A DNA stretch of 5,573 nt from Oligoflexaceae bacterium (GTDB lineage Bacteria; Bdellovibrionota_B; Oligoflexia; Oligoflexales; Oligoflexaceae): assembly GCA_947474445.1 (NCBI GenBank), contig CANJJY010000307.1, forward strand, positions 1 to 5,573. The letters run 5' to 3'. The notes beneath the pieces are model-generated. The model was not told the origin of the DNA, searched no databases, and saw only the letters and a list, made by a program, of their open reading frames with translations. Position numbers and translations under genes: made by a program. Shown here in pieces: positions 1 to 5,573 of the stretch (positions are counted from its first letter, which is position 1; each line of letters starts with the position of its first letter).

Positions 1-586
1 TAATTTTGGGAAACCGCGTGGTTTCCGTTTTGCTATCGTTGCCGGCATTATCGTCGCCACCGACGAGCAGGTGATCGGGACCATCAAATTTAAAAATAGA
101 ATAGGAGCGAAGCCCTATCGGGTCTGCCGAACTGCTGGCGGTGAGAATGAGGTCATAGTTGAAAGCACCGGGAACAATCTTGCTGGGATCGGTGATGACG
201 TAAGTCCAGTCGTTTCGAACTGTTCCGACGAGGGTCAGGCACTGCGGATCGGAATAGACGTTGCCGAAGAAAGTGGCGGTGGTGCTGGAAAAAATAGCGA
301 AATAAACAAGAGAATTGGCTGGTTGCGTCGACGGAAAGCAATTTGATTTGTAGGATCCCACGAGGCTTGGCTTCACGACCGGAACGGATTCGGCGGCGGC
401 GGTCTCGTCGGCTTCATTCGCGCCCGTGGTCACTTCTTTCTTGCCAGGTTTATTGGTCGCTGCGGCGTCGCTTTCTTGGTCTTCTTCTTCGACGGCTGGT
501 GTTGTGGTTTGGATGACATTCTTTTTTTCCTGACAGCTCATCGCAGCCATCGCGAGAAGACTGAGAAAGGCAAGGCGGCTTCGCAT
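1..586 (-). CDS. Putative secreted lipoprotein, 3' end cut off by the window edge
   Basis: An open frame of 195 codons runs without a stop from the ATG at 586-584 to the left edge, so the C-terminus is missing. The start is supported by a GGGGAG Shine-Dalgarno five bases upstream. The N-terminus (MRSRLAFLSLLAMAAMSC) is a short lipoprotein signal peptide: Arg at positions 2 and 4, a hydrophobic core, and Cys18 in a slightly atypical A-M-S-C lipobox, with Gln at +2. Residues 19-75 form a low-complexity linker rich in Glu, Ala, Thr and Lys. From about residue 76 a beta-rich domain begins with GSYKSNC and continues through a VYSDPQC segment; Cys83 and Cys116 could form a disulfide. This resembles small lipocalin-like domains (GTW-x-S-x-C ... 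YSD-x-x-C) that I recall from secreted lipoproteins of Bdellovibrionota and relatives. The late Arg-containing tail suggests the end is near. It lies 126 bp downstream of the operon and may be a separate unit. The role is unknown; location is inferred as membrane-anchored in the envelope. Confidence 0.8.
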   Translation of the reverse strand, partial: MRSRLAFLSLLAMAAMSCQEKKNVIQTTTPAVEEEDQESDAAATNKPGKKEVTTGANEADETAAAESVPVVKPSLVGSYKSNCFPSTQPANSLVYFAIFSSTTATFFGNVYSDPQCLTLVGTVRNDWTYVITDPSKIVPGAFNYDLILTASSSADPIGLRSYSIFKFDGPDHLLVGGDDNAGNDSKTETTRFPKI

Positions 587-712
587 ACTTACTCCCCGTA
601 AAGAATGAACTCCGAACGTGCATTCTCTTATCGGCTGGAACAAGGGGGAACCTGAGGCGAAAGCCGGGCCTTTGATGATTCCTTAAAGATGGAGGGGAGA
701 TAGAAGCCGCGC
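587..712. other. Intergenic gap between the DUF6765-type gene and the lipoprotein gene
   Basis: This stretch holds no gene. I looked for a terminator after the stop at 713 and found no convincing GC-rich hairpin followed by a T-run on the minus strand; the short AAAG/CTTT pairing around 660-674 is too weak. No good -35/-10 pair for the lipoprotein gene stands out either. Whether the lipoprotein is co-transcribed with the operon therefore stays open. Confidence 0.5.
592..597 (-). promoter_or_regulatory. Ribosome binding site of the lipoprotein gene
   Basis: GGGGAG on the minus strand lies five bases before the ATG at 586. It supports this start codon for a frame that has no stop inside the window. 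Confidence 0.65.
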
Positions 713-1825
713 TTAAGCCGCAATTATCCCGTGCCGCGGCAGGACTTCGCTGAGAACGACCTGACGATGGCGTTGCAAGGCGTCGTGAAAGAGCTTCCAA
801 TCGGATTGAGGGAAATCTTTCGACCAGACGGCCTCGGTTCCGCTCGCTGGCGTCTCGTCGGAGGTGCCGAGTGCGAGCTCCTTCCAAGAAGTCGCACCGC
901 GTTCGGCATAGGTGAGCTGCACGGGAGGGAGACCACAGAGACCTTTCTCCAGCGCGAGCAGCCATAGGCGATGACGGGCGGTGCCGTCCTCGTCCGTGAA
1001 GGTGCGAAAGTGAGAATCGATCGTCGCGAGATGGGCTGCCTCCAGCGGGGGAGGAGTGGCCTTGTCGTCGCCGACGCGAAAGCGATAGAGAGCCTGATGC
1101 ATGTGCGTAGCGGCAGCTAGAAAATCACTCGGATTATCTCTTGATACCTCTTGATCGCGCCAGTCGCGGTAACGCCACTGCAGAAAGGGACGATCGGGAA
1201 AGCTGAGAACAGCCCCGTGACCCACGGGTGAGACCTCTTCGATAAACCAAGACATGCATTTATTTTTGAGGATCTCCCACCAGCTGCCTTTGAAGTAGCG
1301 GCGGACATAAGCATTCTTTTCCAGGTCGGTCGAACCGGAAAAATCGAGGATGCTCGCGACGCGATTGCGCTCCGAGTCGATACCGACAAAGCCTTGATGC
1401 GCCCAGGTATCTGCATAGACGTGCATGGTGATGCCGAGTCGGTGGAGCGCCCAGGGCTCCGCGCGGTCGCGGATGCAGGCCGATACCATCGTTTGAGCGA
1501 CTACACTATTGGGTCGACACACCAGTCGATCCAGGAAATCTTCGCCACTCTCGGGTAGGGCGCCCTGTCCTTCGCCGCTTGGGAGGAAGTGAAAAGGAAT
1601 CCATACACGATGATTGGCGAGAGCGCGGAAGTTGCGGTAGTCGACCATCTTGTGAGCCGATGCGATGTGATCGTAGATGGCATTGTTATTGAAAAAGATG
1701 GGCCCTTGTCCCGTGGCGTCGTCGACATACTGAGCGCTATGCGCGATGATGCGGGCCGGATCATGCTCAAAGCCAGCCAAGCGCGCCATGAGATAGGTGA
1801 CCGTGTGATGAAAATCTATTTGCAT
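713..1825 (-). CDS. DUF6765-type protein, possibly a metal-binding helical enzyme
   Basis: This 370-residue protein starts MQIDFHH, and the frame is clean to the TAA at 715-713. The start is kept at this ATG because the near-terminal DFHH motif (Asp4, His6, His7) belongs to the conserved core of DUF6765 proteins as I recall them. Other motifs of that family are visible: RIIAHSAQYVDDA (25-37), HRVWIPFHFLP (72-82), LHRLGITMHVYADTWAHQGF (127-146, with His128, His135, Asp139 and His143), and a GHGAVLSFPD segment in the middle. Many spaced His and Asp residues suggest a bound metal; the pattern is reminiscent of the helical phospholipase C/P1 nuclease fold, but that is an inference. There is no signal peptide, so it is probably cytoplasmic. 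It is the third gene of the operon, 27 bp after the GMC oxidoreductase. The biochemical function is not known; a role with the two upstream enzymes is suggested by position only. Confidence 0.87.
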   Translation of the reverse strand: MQIDFHHTVTYLMARLAGFEHDPARIIAHSAQYVDDATGQGPIFFNNNAIYDHIASAHKMVDYRNFRALANHRVWIPFHFLPSGEGQGALPESGEDFLDRLVCRPNSVVAQTMVSACIRDRAEPWALHRLGITMHVYADTWAHQGFVGIDSERNRVASILDFSGSTDLEKNAYVRRYFKGSWWEILKNKCMSWFIEEVSPVGHGAVLSFPDRPFLQWRYRDWRDQEVSRDNPSDFLAAATHMHQALYRFRVGDDKATPPPLEAAHLATIDSHFRTFTDEDGTARHRLWLLALEKGLCGLPPVQLTYAERGATSWKELALGTSDETPASGTEAVWSKDFPQSDWKLFHDALQRHRQVVLSEVLPRHGIIAA

Positions 1826-1836
1826 GGTGCTGATGA

Positions 1837-1845
1837 CCCCTCTCC
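1837..1845 (-). promoter_or_regulatory. Possible ribosome binding site of the DUF6765-type gene
   Basis: GGAGAGGGG on the minus strand sits in the 27 bp gap after the GMC stop codon. Its last G is 11 bases from the ATG at 1825 and its GGAG part is 16 bases away, so the spacing is longer than ideal. No better site precedes this ATG. Confidence 0.4.
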
Positions 1846-1852
1846 ACGCTCG

Positions 1853-3562
1853 TTAAAGATCTTCGGTCGGCGGAAGACCAGTAATACCCTCGGCGACGCG
1901 TTCGGCCAGCGCCGCGATCGTCGCCGCTGGATTGGCTCCAACCGCCGAGGGAAAGAGACTCCCATCGGCCACGAAGAGATGTTCATAGCCGTGTACGGCA
2001 CCGAATCGAGACGGTGCCGCATCGGTCACGCCGCGCGTGGGGTCTTCGCTCAAGGCGCAGCCGCCTAAGGGATGAACGGTTACGTTGCGCCGCAGAGGCC
2101 AACCCCAGGTCGGCATGTGAAACATGAGGCGACCGCCGACGGCGGTGCGGAATTGCTTAACCGCTTTATCGATCGCTTGATAGAGAGACAGACTGTTCTT
2201 GTAGGGCCAGTGAATGCCAAAGCGTCCTTCCTTGTCGATGCCGAGACGCCCGTCGCTGCGATCGAGGCCCATGCAAAGGTGAACGCTGGCTTTATAGGAC
2301 AGATCCTGCCCCAAAAAGCGGCTGATCACGCCTCCCATGCGGCCCATCATCGGACTTCGCACGATGGTACGGACAAAGCTCAGAACTCCATCCCAGATCG
2401 CCTGGAGTTTGAGGATGCCCGGCTTTTGTCCTTCGATAAACCAAGCGAGAATATTCGGATAGGACGCGTCCTGCATGACGAAGGCGCGATCTTTGTCGAA
2501 GCGATCATAGAGATTAAAGTCGATGCGCTGCGTGATGACGGGCCCGTAGTTGGGATCGGCCGGCTCCTTGGCATCGACGATGAACGAGAGGAAATCACCG
2601 TTGCCAGAAAAGCCGGAACCGAGCTGCGAACTGACGCGCGGCAGCGTCTTCAGTTGATCTTTGCAGCGCAAAAGCAGTTCGTTGGTTCCGAGCGTACCAG
2701 CCGCGACGATCACCCTTTTGGTCTTGATGAGCTCGGTGGTTTTCTGCTGGAGATCGACGACGGTGACGGCGTAACCAAAGCGACCGTCAGCGCTCGGATC
2801 GATCTGTCCTGCGGCATTGAGCGGAGCGATGGAGCGCGCCTCATGTTCGGTGAGAATGGTGGCGCCATGTTTCTTCTCAGCGACGAAGAGATAATTGTGA
2901 TCGGTTGAATTCTTTGATTGGACGTTGCAGCCAATATCGCATTCGGCGCAATAGATGCATGACGATTGCAGCGCGCCGTGCCGATTGACTTCCTGCAGCC
3001 CTGGCGCCAAGGGGCGCTCGTGATCGTTGCCGAAATGCACCATGATAGGCACCAATTCGGACTTGCGACCCATGGCTGCCGCCGCTTTTTGAAAGTACTG
3101 GGTGCGCGTGAGACGACGGCGCGGATCATTCTCGTCGATGGGCACAGGCCGCGCACCCAGGACTTTTTTGGCGACCGCATAATAACGTTCCAGGTCATTT
3201 TTCTTGCAGGTCGATGGCCATCTCTCATCGAAGACCTGCGGCGGTGGTTCGAGGAAGACGTTGGCATAGATCAGCGAACCGCCCCCGAGGCCTGCGGCTA
3301 GGACGACATCGATGTGATCGTAGCTCCGAATGTCGAACAGACCCGTAGAATTCACGGCGGTCACAAATTTGGGGCGCCGGTGACCATCGCCGGGCTGCTG
3401 ATAGAAGTTTCTCGCCATCTCATGCGGACTGCGGGGAAAGCTGCCAAAGCCATAGCGTTTGCCGCGTTCAACCACCAGGATCTGACCGGGCCATCGTTTG
3501 GCCAAACGCGCAGACAGAACCCCACCGCCAAAGCCGGTGCCAATGACTAGAGCTTCATACAT
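1853..3562 (-). CDS. GMC-family FAD-dependent oxidoreductase, cholesterol-oxidase-like
   Basis: This 569-residue enzyme probably oxidises an alcohol group, perhaps on a sterol-like or other hydrophobic substrate, using FAD. The N-terminus carries the dinucleotide-binding motif VIGTGFGGG (6-14) followed by the ribose-binding acid in VVERG (Glu32). A second FAD motif, AAGLGGGSLIYANV, lies at 89-102. Residues 202-224 hold four cysteines (Cys202, 205, 208, 212) followed by an NSTDHNYL stretch. The C-terminal GMC signature is complete: HPLGGC (His497) with FVADGSLFPSAVGANPAATI (530-549), which gives the His/Asn pair (His497, Asn544) expected at the active site. No signal peptide or Tat motif is present, unlike secreted Streptomyces cholesterol oxidases, so a cytoplasmic or membrane-peripheral location is likely. 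Its start overlaps the hydrolase stop by one base (TAATG), with AAAGGAGG nine bases upstream. Family assignment is firm; cholesterol as substrate is not shown. Confidence 0.95.
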   Translation of the reverse strand: MYEALVIGTGFGGGVLSARLAKRWPGQILVVERGKRYGFGSFPRSPHEMARNFYQQPGDGHRRPKFVTAVNSTGLFDIRSYDHIDVVLAAGLGGGSLIYANVFLEPPPQVFDERWPSTCKKNDLERYYAVAKKVLGARPVPIDENDPRRRLTRTQYFQKAAAAMGRKSELVPIMVHFGNDHERPLAPGLQEVNRHGALQSSCIYCAECDIGCNVQSKNSTDHNYLFVAEKKHGATILTEHEARSIAPLNAAGQIDPSADGRFGYAVTVVDLQQKTTELIKTKRVIVAAGTLGTNELLLRCKDQLKTLPRVSSQLGSGFSGNGDFLSFIVDAKEPADPNYGPVITQRIDFNLYDRFDKDRAFVMQDASYPNILAWFIEGQKPGILKLQAIWDGVLSFVRTIVRSPMMGRMGGVISRFLGQDLSYKASVHLCMGLDRSDGRLGIDKEGRFGIHWPYKNSLSLYQAIDKAVKQFRTAVGGRLMFHMPTWGWPLRRNVTVHPLGGCALSEDPTRGVTDAAPSRFGAVHGYEHLFVADGSLFPSAVGANPAATIAALAERVAEGITGLPPTEDL

Positions 3563-5346
3563 TAAGCCACCCCTCCTTTGTTTTGAATAAAGGCGATGAG
3601 GCGCGGAAAGACATCGCGCGCCGCATGCTGGCCCATGAACACATCCTGATGGCCGTAGGAGGGAATTTCCCAGTAGCTGACATCGACCTTCGCCTGCCGC
3701 CGCTTCAATTCAGCGGCGAGATGCTGGTTGGCACCAGGGAAAATGTGATTGGATCCTCCGCTGATCAGCAGCGTCCGCGGTTGCTGCCTCTGGCAGTAGG
3801 CATCGAGATAGGAGGGAGGCAGGCTTTCAAAACCTTTGAGTTTGGTTTTATAAGGACAGGCTTCACCCCGTCCGACCATGCGAGCAATATGGCGATAGAA
3901 GTTCATCGAGGTGCCACCGAAGAGATCGGCCAGTCGACTGTGAGTCAGCACGCTCATGTTGTGATGTTCGTAGGCTGCGGGATGACCGCTGCCCCACATG
4001 AAGCTGATGAAATGGCAAGCGGGGTCGCGGCATTCGCGATGAAAGAGCCGAAGGACGGGGACCAGCCACTTGCCGAGTGAAAAGCCGGGGAACTGCGGCA
4101 TGCGCGGACTCACGTAGGGATAACGAAGAACTTTTTCGACGAAAAAGGGCGCGAATTTGAGTTTGAGGCCCGACCAGGTTCCGACGCGCGGCGTGAGGCC
4201 GACGCTGTTGATCACCACCGACGCCAAGCCATCGATCGATTGCAGACTGAGACTCACCATTGTACTGATCGCGCCGACGCAATGAGCGATGATATGCAGG
4301 CGTACGTCTTTGCCGATGACCGTACGCAGGCGAGCTATCGCCGCCGGGATATCGTAGGCGGCGACGTCATCGATGCTGAAGCGATGGGGCTCGAGATTAT
4401 AGGTGAAGCGACCGCTGCCGCGCCAGTCGAGAGACCAGACATCGGGGAAGCCATGATCGTGCAGATAGCTCACGAGATTATAGTGTTCAGGCATGATGAA
4501 CATGTCGGTCGAGGTGGTCAGTCCATGCAAAAGGATGACGACATCGCGCGATTCTCCACGCTGAAACCGCTGCCACTGCAGGCTGAGTCCATCAGCGGTA
4601 TCAAAATTATATTGGGAAATGGTAGCGCCCGACACGCCCGCTTCACTGCGCACGGGGATGGGGACGTTCGCCCAAAGTTCCGGTTCCGAGCGCAAAAAGC
4701 CTGGTGCGTAGGCCTCCCACAGTTGGCCCATGAAGGCGCCGCCGAACAGAGTCAGAGCGCGAGCCCGATCGAGGAGGGTCACGCCCGAACTGCGAAAGGT
4801 GGTCAGCTGCCGCGCAAAGTCTTCCGTCGTCAGATGCAGAATGCCTTGCGCGGCGATCGTCGCGGGGGCCTGGGCGCTGTGGCCCGACCAGAGACGGGTG
4901 TAGAGCGTGGTCGTCTGATGCCAGACTTCATCCATCGCCCCGTCGCGCACGGTTTTATATCCGTAGAAGGTCCAGGGTTTTCCCCCGGTATCTCTCAGGT
5001 AGAGGGTGTAATGCATTTCCCTGGCTATGGTCGCGGCCTGATCGCTCTGGGGTTTGAGAAAGAGGTTGAAGGTCCCATCCTCGACCGTCATATCTCCGCC
5101 GACCTTATCGCCGATGACTTTACCTATCGCCTTGGCTTTCAGCTGCGGATCATGCACGAATTGTTCGATATCGGGGATTTCTATCGTCAGGCGGAAGCGA
5201 AGCGCGGCACCGAGGGCCTCACCTTTTCGAAAGGAGGATTCATAGCTCGCTTGCTCGTCGCGGCCAAAGCTGGGATCTTGGTCGGGCAGGGCGCAAAAGC
5301 CGTGCATGTCTTCCGTAAAAGCAAGCGACACGGGTGCTCGTTGCAT
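3562..5346 (-). CDS. Alpha/beta hydrolase with Cys nucleophile motif, GMC-partner type
   Basis: The ATG at 5346 gives 594 residues and has an AGAGGA Shine-Dalgarno five bases upstream. A TTG nine codons earlier (5373-5371) would extend the frame but has no ribosome site, so I reject it. Residues about 5-155 form an accessory beta-rich domain ending in DEVWHQTTTLYTRLW, which I recall from the hydrolase half of long GMC-hydrolase fusion proteins. The alpha/beta hydrolase core begins near residue 255: VVILLHGLTT (269-278) is the oxyanion-hole segment, and IIAHCVGA (352-359) is the nucleophile elbow with Cys356 where Ser is usual. GGSNHIFPG (530-538) has Asn533 where the acid normally stands, and SYGHQDVF (563-570) supplies the catalytic His566. 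No signal peptide is seen. It is the first gene of the operon, coupled to the GMC gene. Ester or thioester hydrolysis or acyl transfer is inferred; the substrate is unknown. Confidence 0.92.
   Translation of the reverse strand: MQRAPVSLAFTEDMHGFCALPDQDPSFGRDEQASYESSFRKGEALGAALRFRLTIEIPDIEQFVHDPQLKAKAIGKVIGDKVGGDMTVEDGTFNLFLKPQSDQAATIAREMHYTLYLRDTGGKPWTFYGYKTVRDGAMDEVWHQTTTLYTRLWSGHSAQAPATIAAQGILHLTTEDFARQLTTFRSSGVTLLDRARALTLFGGAFMGQLWEAYAPGFLRSEPELWANVPIPVRSEAGVSGATISQYNFDTADGLSLQWQRFQRGESRDVVILLHGLTTSTDMFIMPEHYNLVSYLHDHGFPDVWSLDWRGSGRFTYNLEPHRFSIDDVAAYDIPAAIARLRTVIGKDVRLHIIAHCVGAISTMVSLSLQSIDGLASVVINSVGLTPRVGTWSGLKLKFAPFFVEKVLRYPYVSPRMPQFPGFSLGKWLVPVLRLFHRECRDPACHFISFMWGSGHPAAYEHHNMSVLTHSRLADLFGGTSMNFYRHIARMVGRGEACPYKTKLKGFESLPPSYLDAYCQRQQPRTLLISGGSNHIFPGANQHLAAELKRRQAKVDVSYWEIPSYGHQDVFMGQHAARDVFPRLIAFIQNKGGVA
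3572..3579 (-). promoter_or_regulatory. Strong ribosome binding site of the GMC gene inside the hydrolase 3' end
   Basis: AAAGGAGG on the minus strand lies within the last hydrolase codons (Asn-Lys-Gly-Gly-Val-Ala-stop), nine bases before the GMC ATG. Together with the shared A of TAATG it indicates translational coupling of the two genes. Confidence 0.8.
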
Positions 5347-5351
5347 GGCTA

Positions 5352-5357
5352 TCCTCT
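5352..5357 (-). promoter_or_regulatory. Ribosome binding site deciding the hydrolase start
   Basis: AGAGGA on the minus strand ends five bases before the ATG at 5346. The competing upstream TTG at 5373 is preceded by CTTCGACCCCA, which has no Shine-Dalgarno, so this site favours the ATG. Confidence 0.65.
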
Positions 5358-5396
5358 GATGTGAAAGTCTCAAATGGGGTCGAAGTGGTTCTCACT

Positions 5397-5402
5397 ATTA
5401 TA
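5397..5402 (-). promoter_or_regulatory. Candidate -10 box for the hydrolase-GMC-DUF6765 operon
   Basis: A perfect TATAAT on the minus strand lies about 50 bases upstream of the hydrolase ATG, which would give a leader of about 44 bases. The -35 position at normal spacing is GC-rich (CCCGCG) and does not match TTGACA, and there is no extended -10 TG. If it works it may need an activator. Only the hexamer and its position support it. Confidence 0.4.
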
Positions 5403-5510
5403 GACTATTCAGAGGGAAACGCGGGGAGCGATGGGCTTAAGCGGTGGTAGTCTTGGATGCGAACGCGCTCTTTTGAGTTTTAGTCAAATTTCTCTCGCCG
5501 CTGCATCCCT

Positions 5511-5533
5511 GTCCCCGAGCGGGACTGCGTCCC
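5511..5533. repeat. Overlapping GTCCC/GGGAC inverted repeats
   Basis: GTCCC (5511-5515), GGGAC (5521-5525) and GTCCC (5529-5533) allow two mutually exclusive pairings: the central GGGAC can pair with the left copy across five bases or with the right copy across three. The right-hand pair, GGGAC-TGC-GTCCC, covers the -35 position of the candidate rightward promoter. It could be an operator or a chance GC-rich repeat. Confidence 0.45.
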
Positions 5534-5543
5534 CTTTAAAAGG

Positions 5544-5549
5544 TATAAT
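5544..5549 (+). promoter_or_regulatory. Candidate -10 box of a divergent gene beyond the right edge
   Basis: TATAAT on the plus strand follows directly after a short CCTTT-A-AAAGG palindrome (5533-5543). The -35 position (about 5521-5526) is GGGACT, a poor match. A GGCAGGA purine-rich stretch at the very end of the window (5567-5573) could be the Shine-Dalgarno of a gene starting just outside. Alternatively the ATG at 5553-5555, with AAAGG nine bases before it, begins that gene; then this hexamer would lie in the translation initiation region and would not be its promoter. Confidence 0.35.
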
Positions 5550-5573
5550 CTAATGATCAACCTTGAGGCAGGA

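Noticed and set aside
71..346. Plus-strand frame of 91 codons at the left edge
   Set aside because: It is opposite the lipoprotein frame, which has a Shine-Dalgarno, signal peptide and lipobox. The plus-strand translation shows nothing recognisable.
450..965. Minus-strand frame of 171 codons spanning the gap between the lipoprotein and DUF6765-type genes
   Set aside because: It overlaps both genes out of frame, and its Arg/Ser-rich composition is typical of an off-frame translation. The two overlapped genes have proper starts and recognisable features.
1237..2445. A 15-base identical segment (CTTCGATAAACCAAG) at 1237-1251 and 2431-2445
   Set aside because: Both copies encode Trp-Phe-Ile-Glu in frame in two unrelated genes. 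The flanks differ, so it is most likely chance and shared codon choice.
2072..2908. Plus-strand open frame of 278 codons opposite the GMC gene
   Set aside because: It is antisense to a well-supported GMC enzyme and has no family motif or ribosome site, so it is a shadow frame.
4240..5364. Long plus-strand open frame of 374 codons opposite the hydrolase
   Set aside because: It lies entirely antisense to the hydrolase, whose motifs are clear, and its translation shows no recognisable domain. Long antisense frames are common opposite codon-biased GC-rich genes.
5347..5373. TTG start extending the hydrolase by nine residues
   Set aside because: No Shine-Dalgarno precedes the TTG, while the ATG at 5346 has AGAGGA at good spacing.
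710..5441. The 8-base palindrome GCTTAAGC at 710-717 and again at 5434-5441
   Set aside because: One copy includes the DUF6765 gene stop codon, and the flanks are not conserved beyond a few bases. An 8-base match is too short to call a site.

Overview
The window looks like ordinary chromosomal DNA from a Gram-negative, moderately GC-rich bacterium. The lipoprotein at the left edge (short signal peptide, lipobox Cys, acidic Ala/Glu/Lys/Thr linker, small Cys-containing beta-rich domain) resembles secreted lipoproteins I associate with Bdellovibrionota/Oligoflexia and related deltaproteobacterial groups. That placement rests on family resemblance only and is tentative. All four genes lie on the minus strand. 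I see no RNA genes, mobile elements, CRISPR arrays or origin.

Layout, in the direction of transcription (right to left): 5374-5573 is a roughly 200 bp intergenic region. It holds a consensus -10 box facing left for the operon, and small palindromes next to a second -10 box facing right towards a gene beyond the window. Next come an alpha/beta hydrolase (3562-5346), a GMC oxidoreductase of the cholesterol-oxidase-like type (1853-3562), and a DUF6765-type protein of unknown function (713-1825). After a 126 bp gap (587-712) comes the truncated lipoprotein gene (1-586).

The first three genes look like one operon. The hydrolase stop and GMC start share one base (TAATG), with a strong Shine-Dalgarno inside the last hydrolase codons. 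The GMC gene and the DUF6765 gene are 27 bp apart. From memory, the hydrolase and GMC modules also occur elsewhere, especially in Actinobacteria, as two halves of one long fusion protein. Here they are separate, translationally coupled genes in reversed order. A reasonable model is FAD-dependent oxidation of a sterol-like or other hydrophobic alcohol, coupled to hydrolysis or acyl transfer on the same or a related molecule. The substrate cannot be read from the sequence.

The most interesting points are the hydrolase's Cys in place of the usual nucleophilic Ser (with Asn where the acid would be), a ferredoxin-like C-x2-C-x2-C-x3-C quartet inside the GMC enzyme, and the linkage of both to a His/Asp-rich DUF6765 protein.
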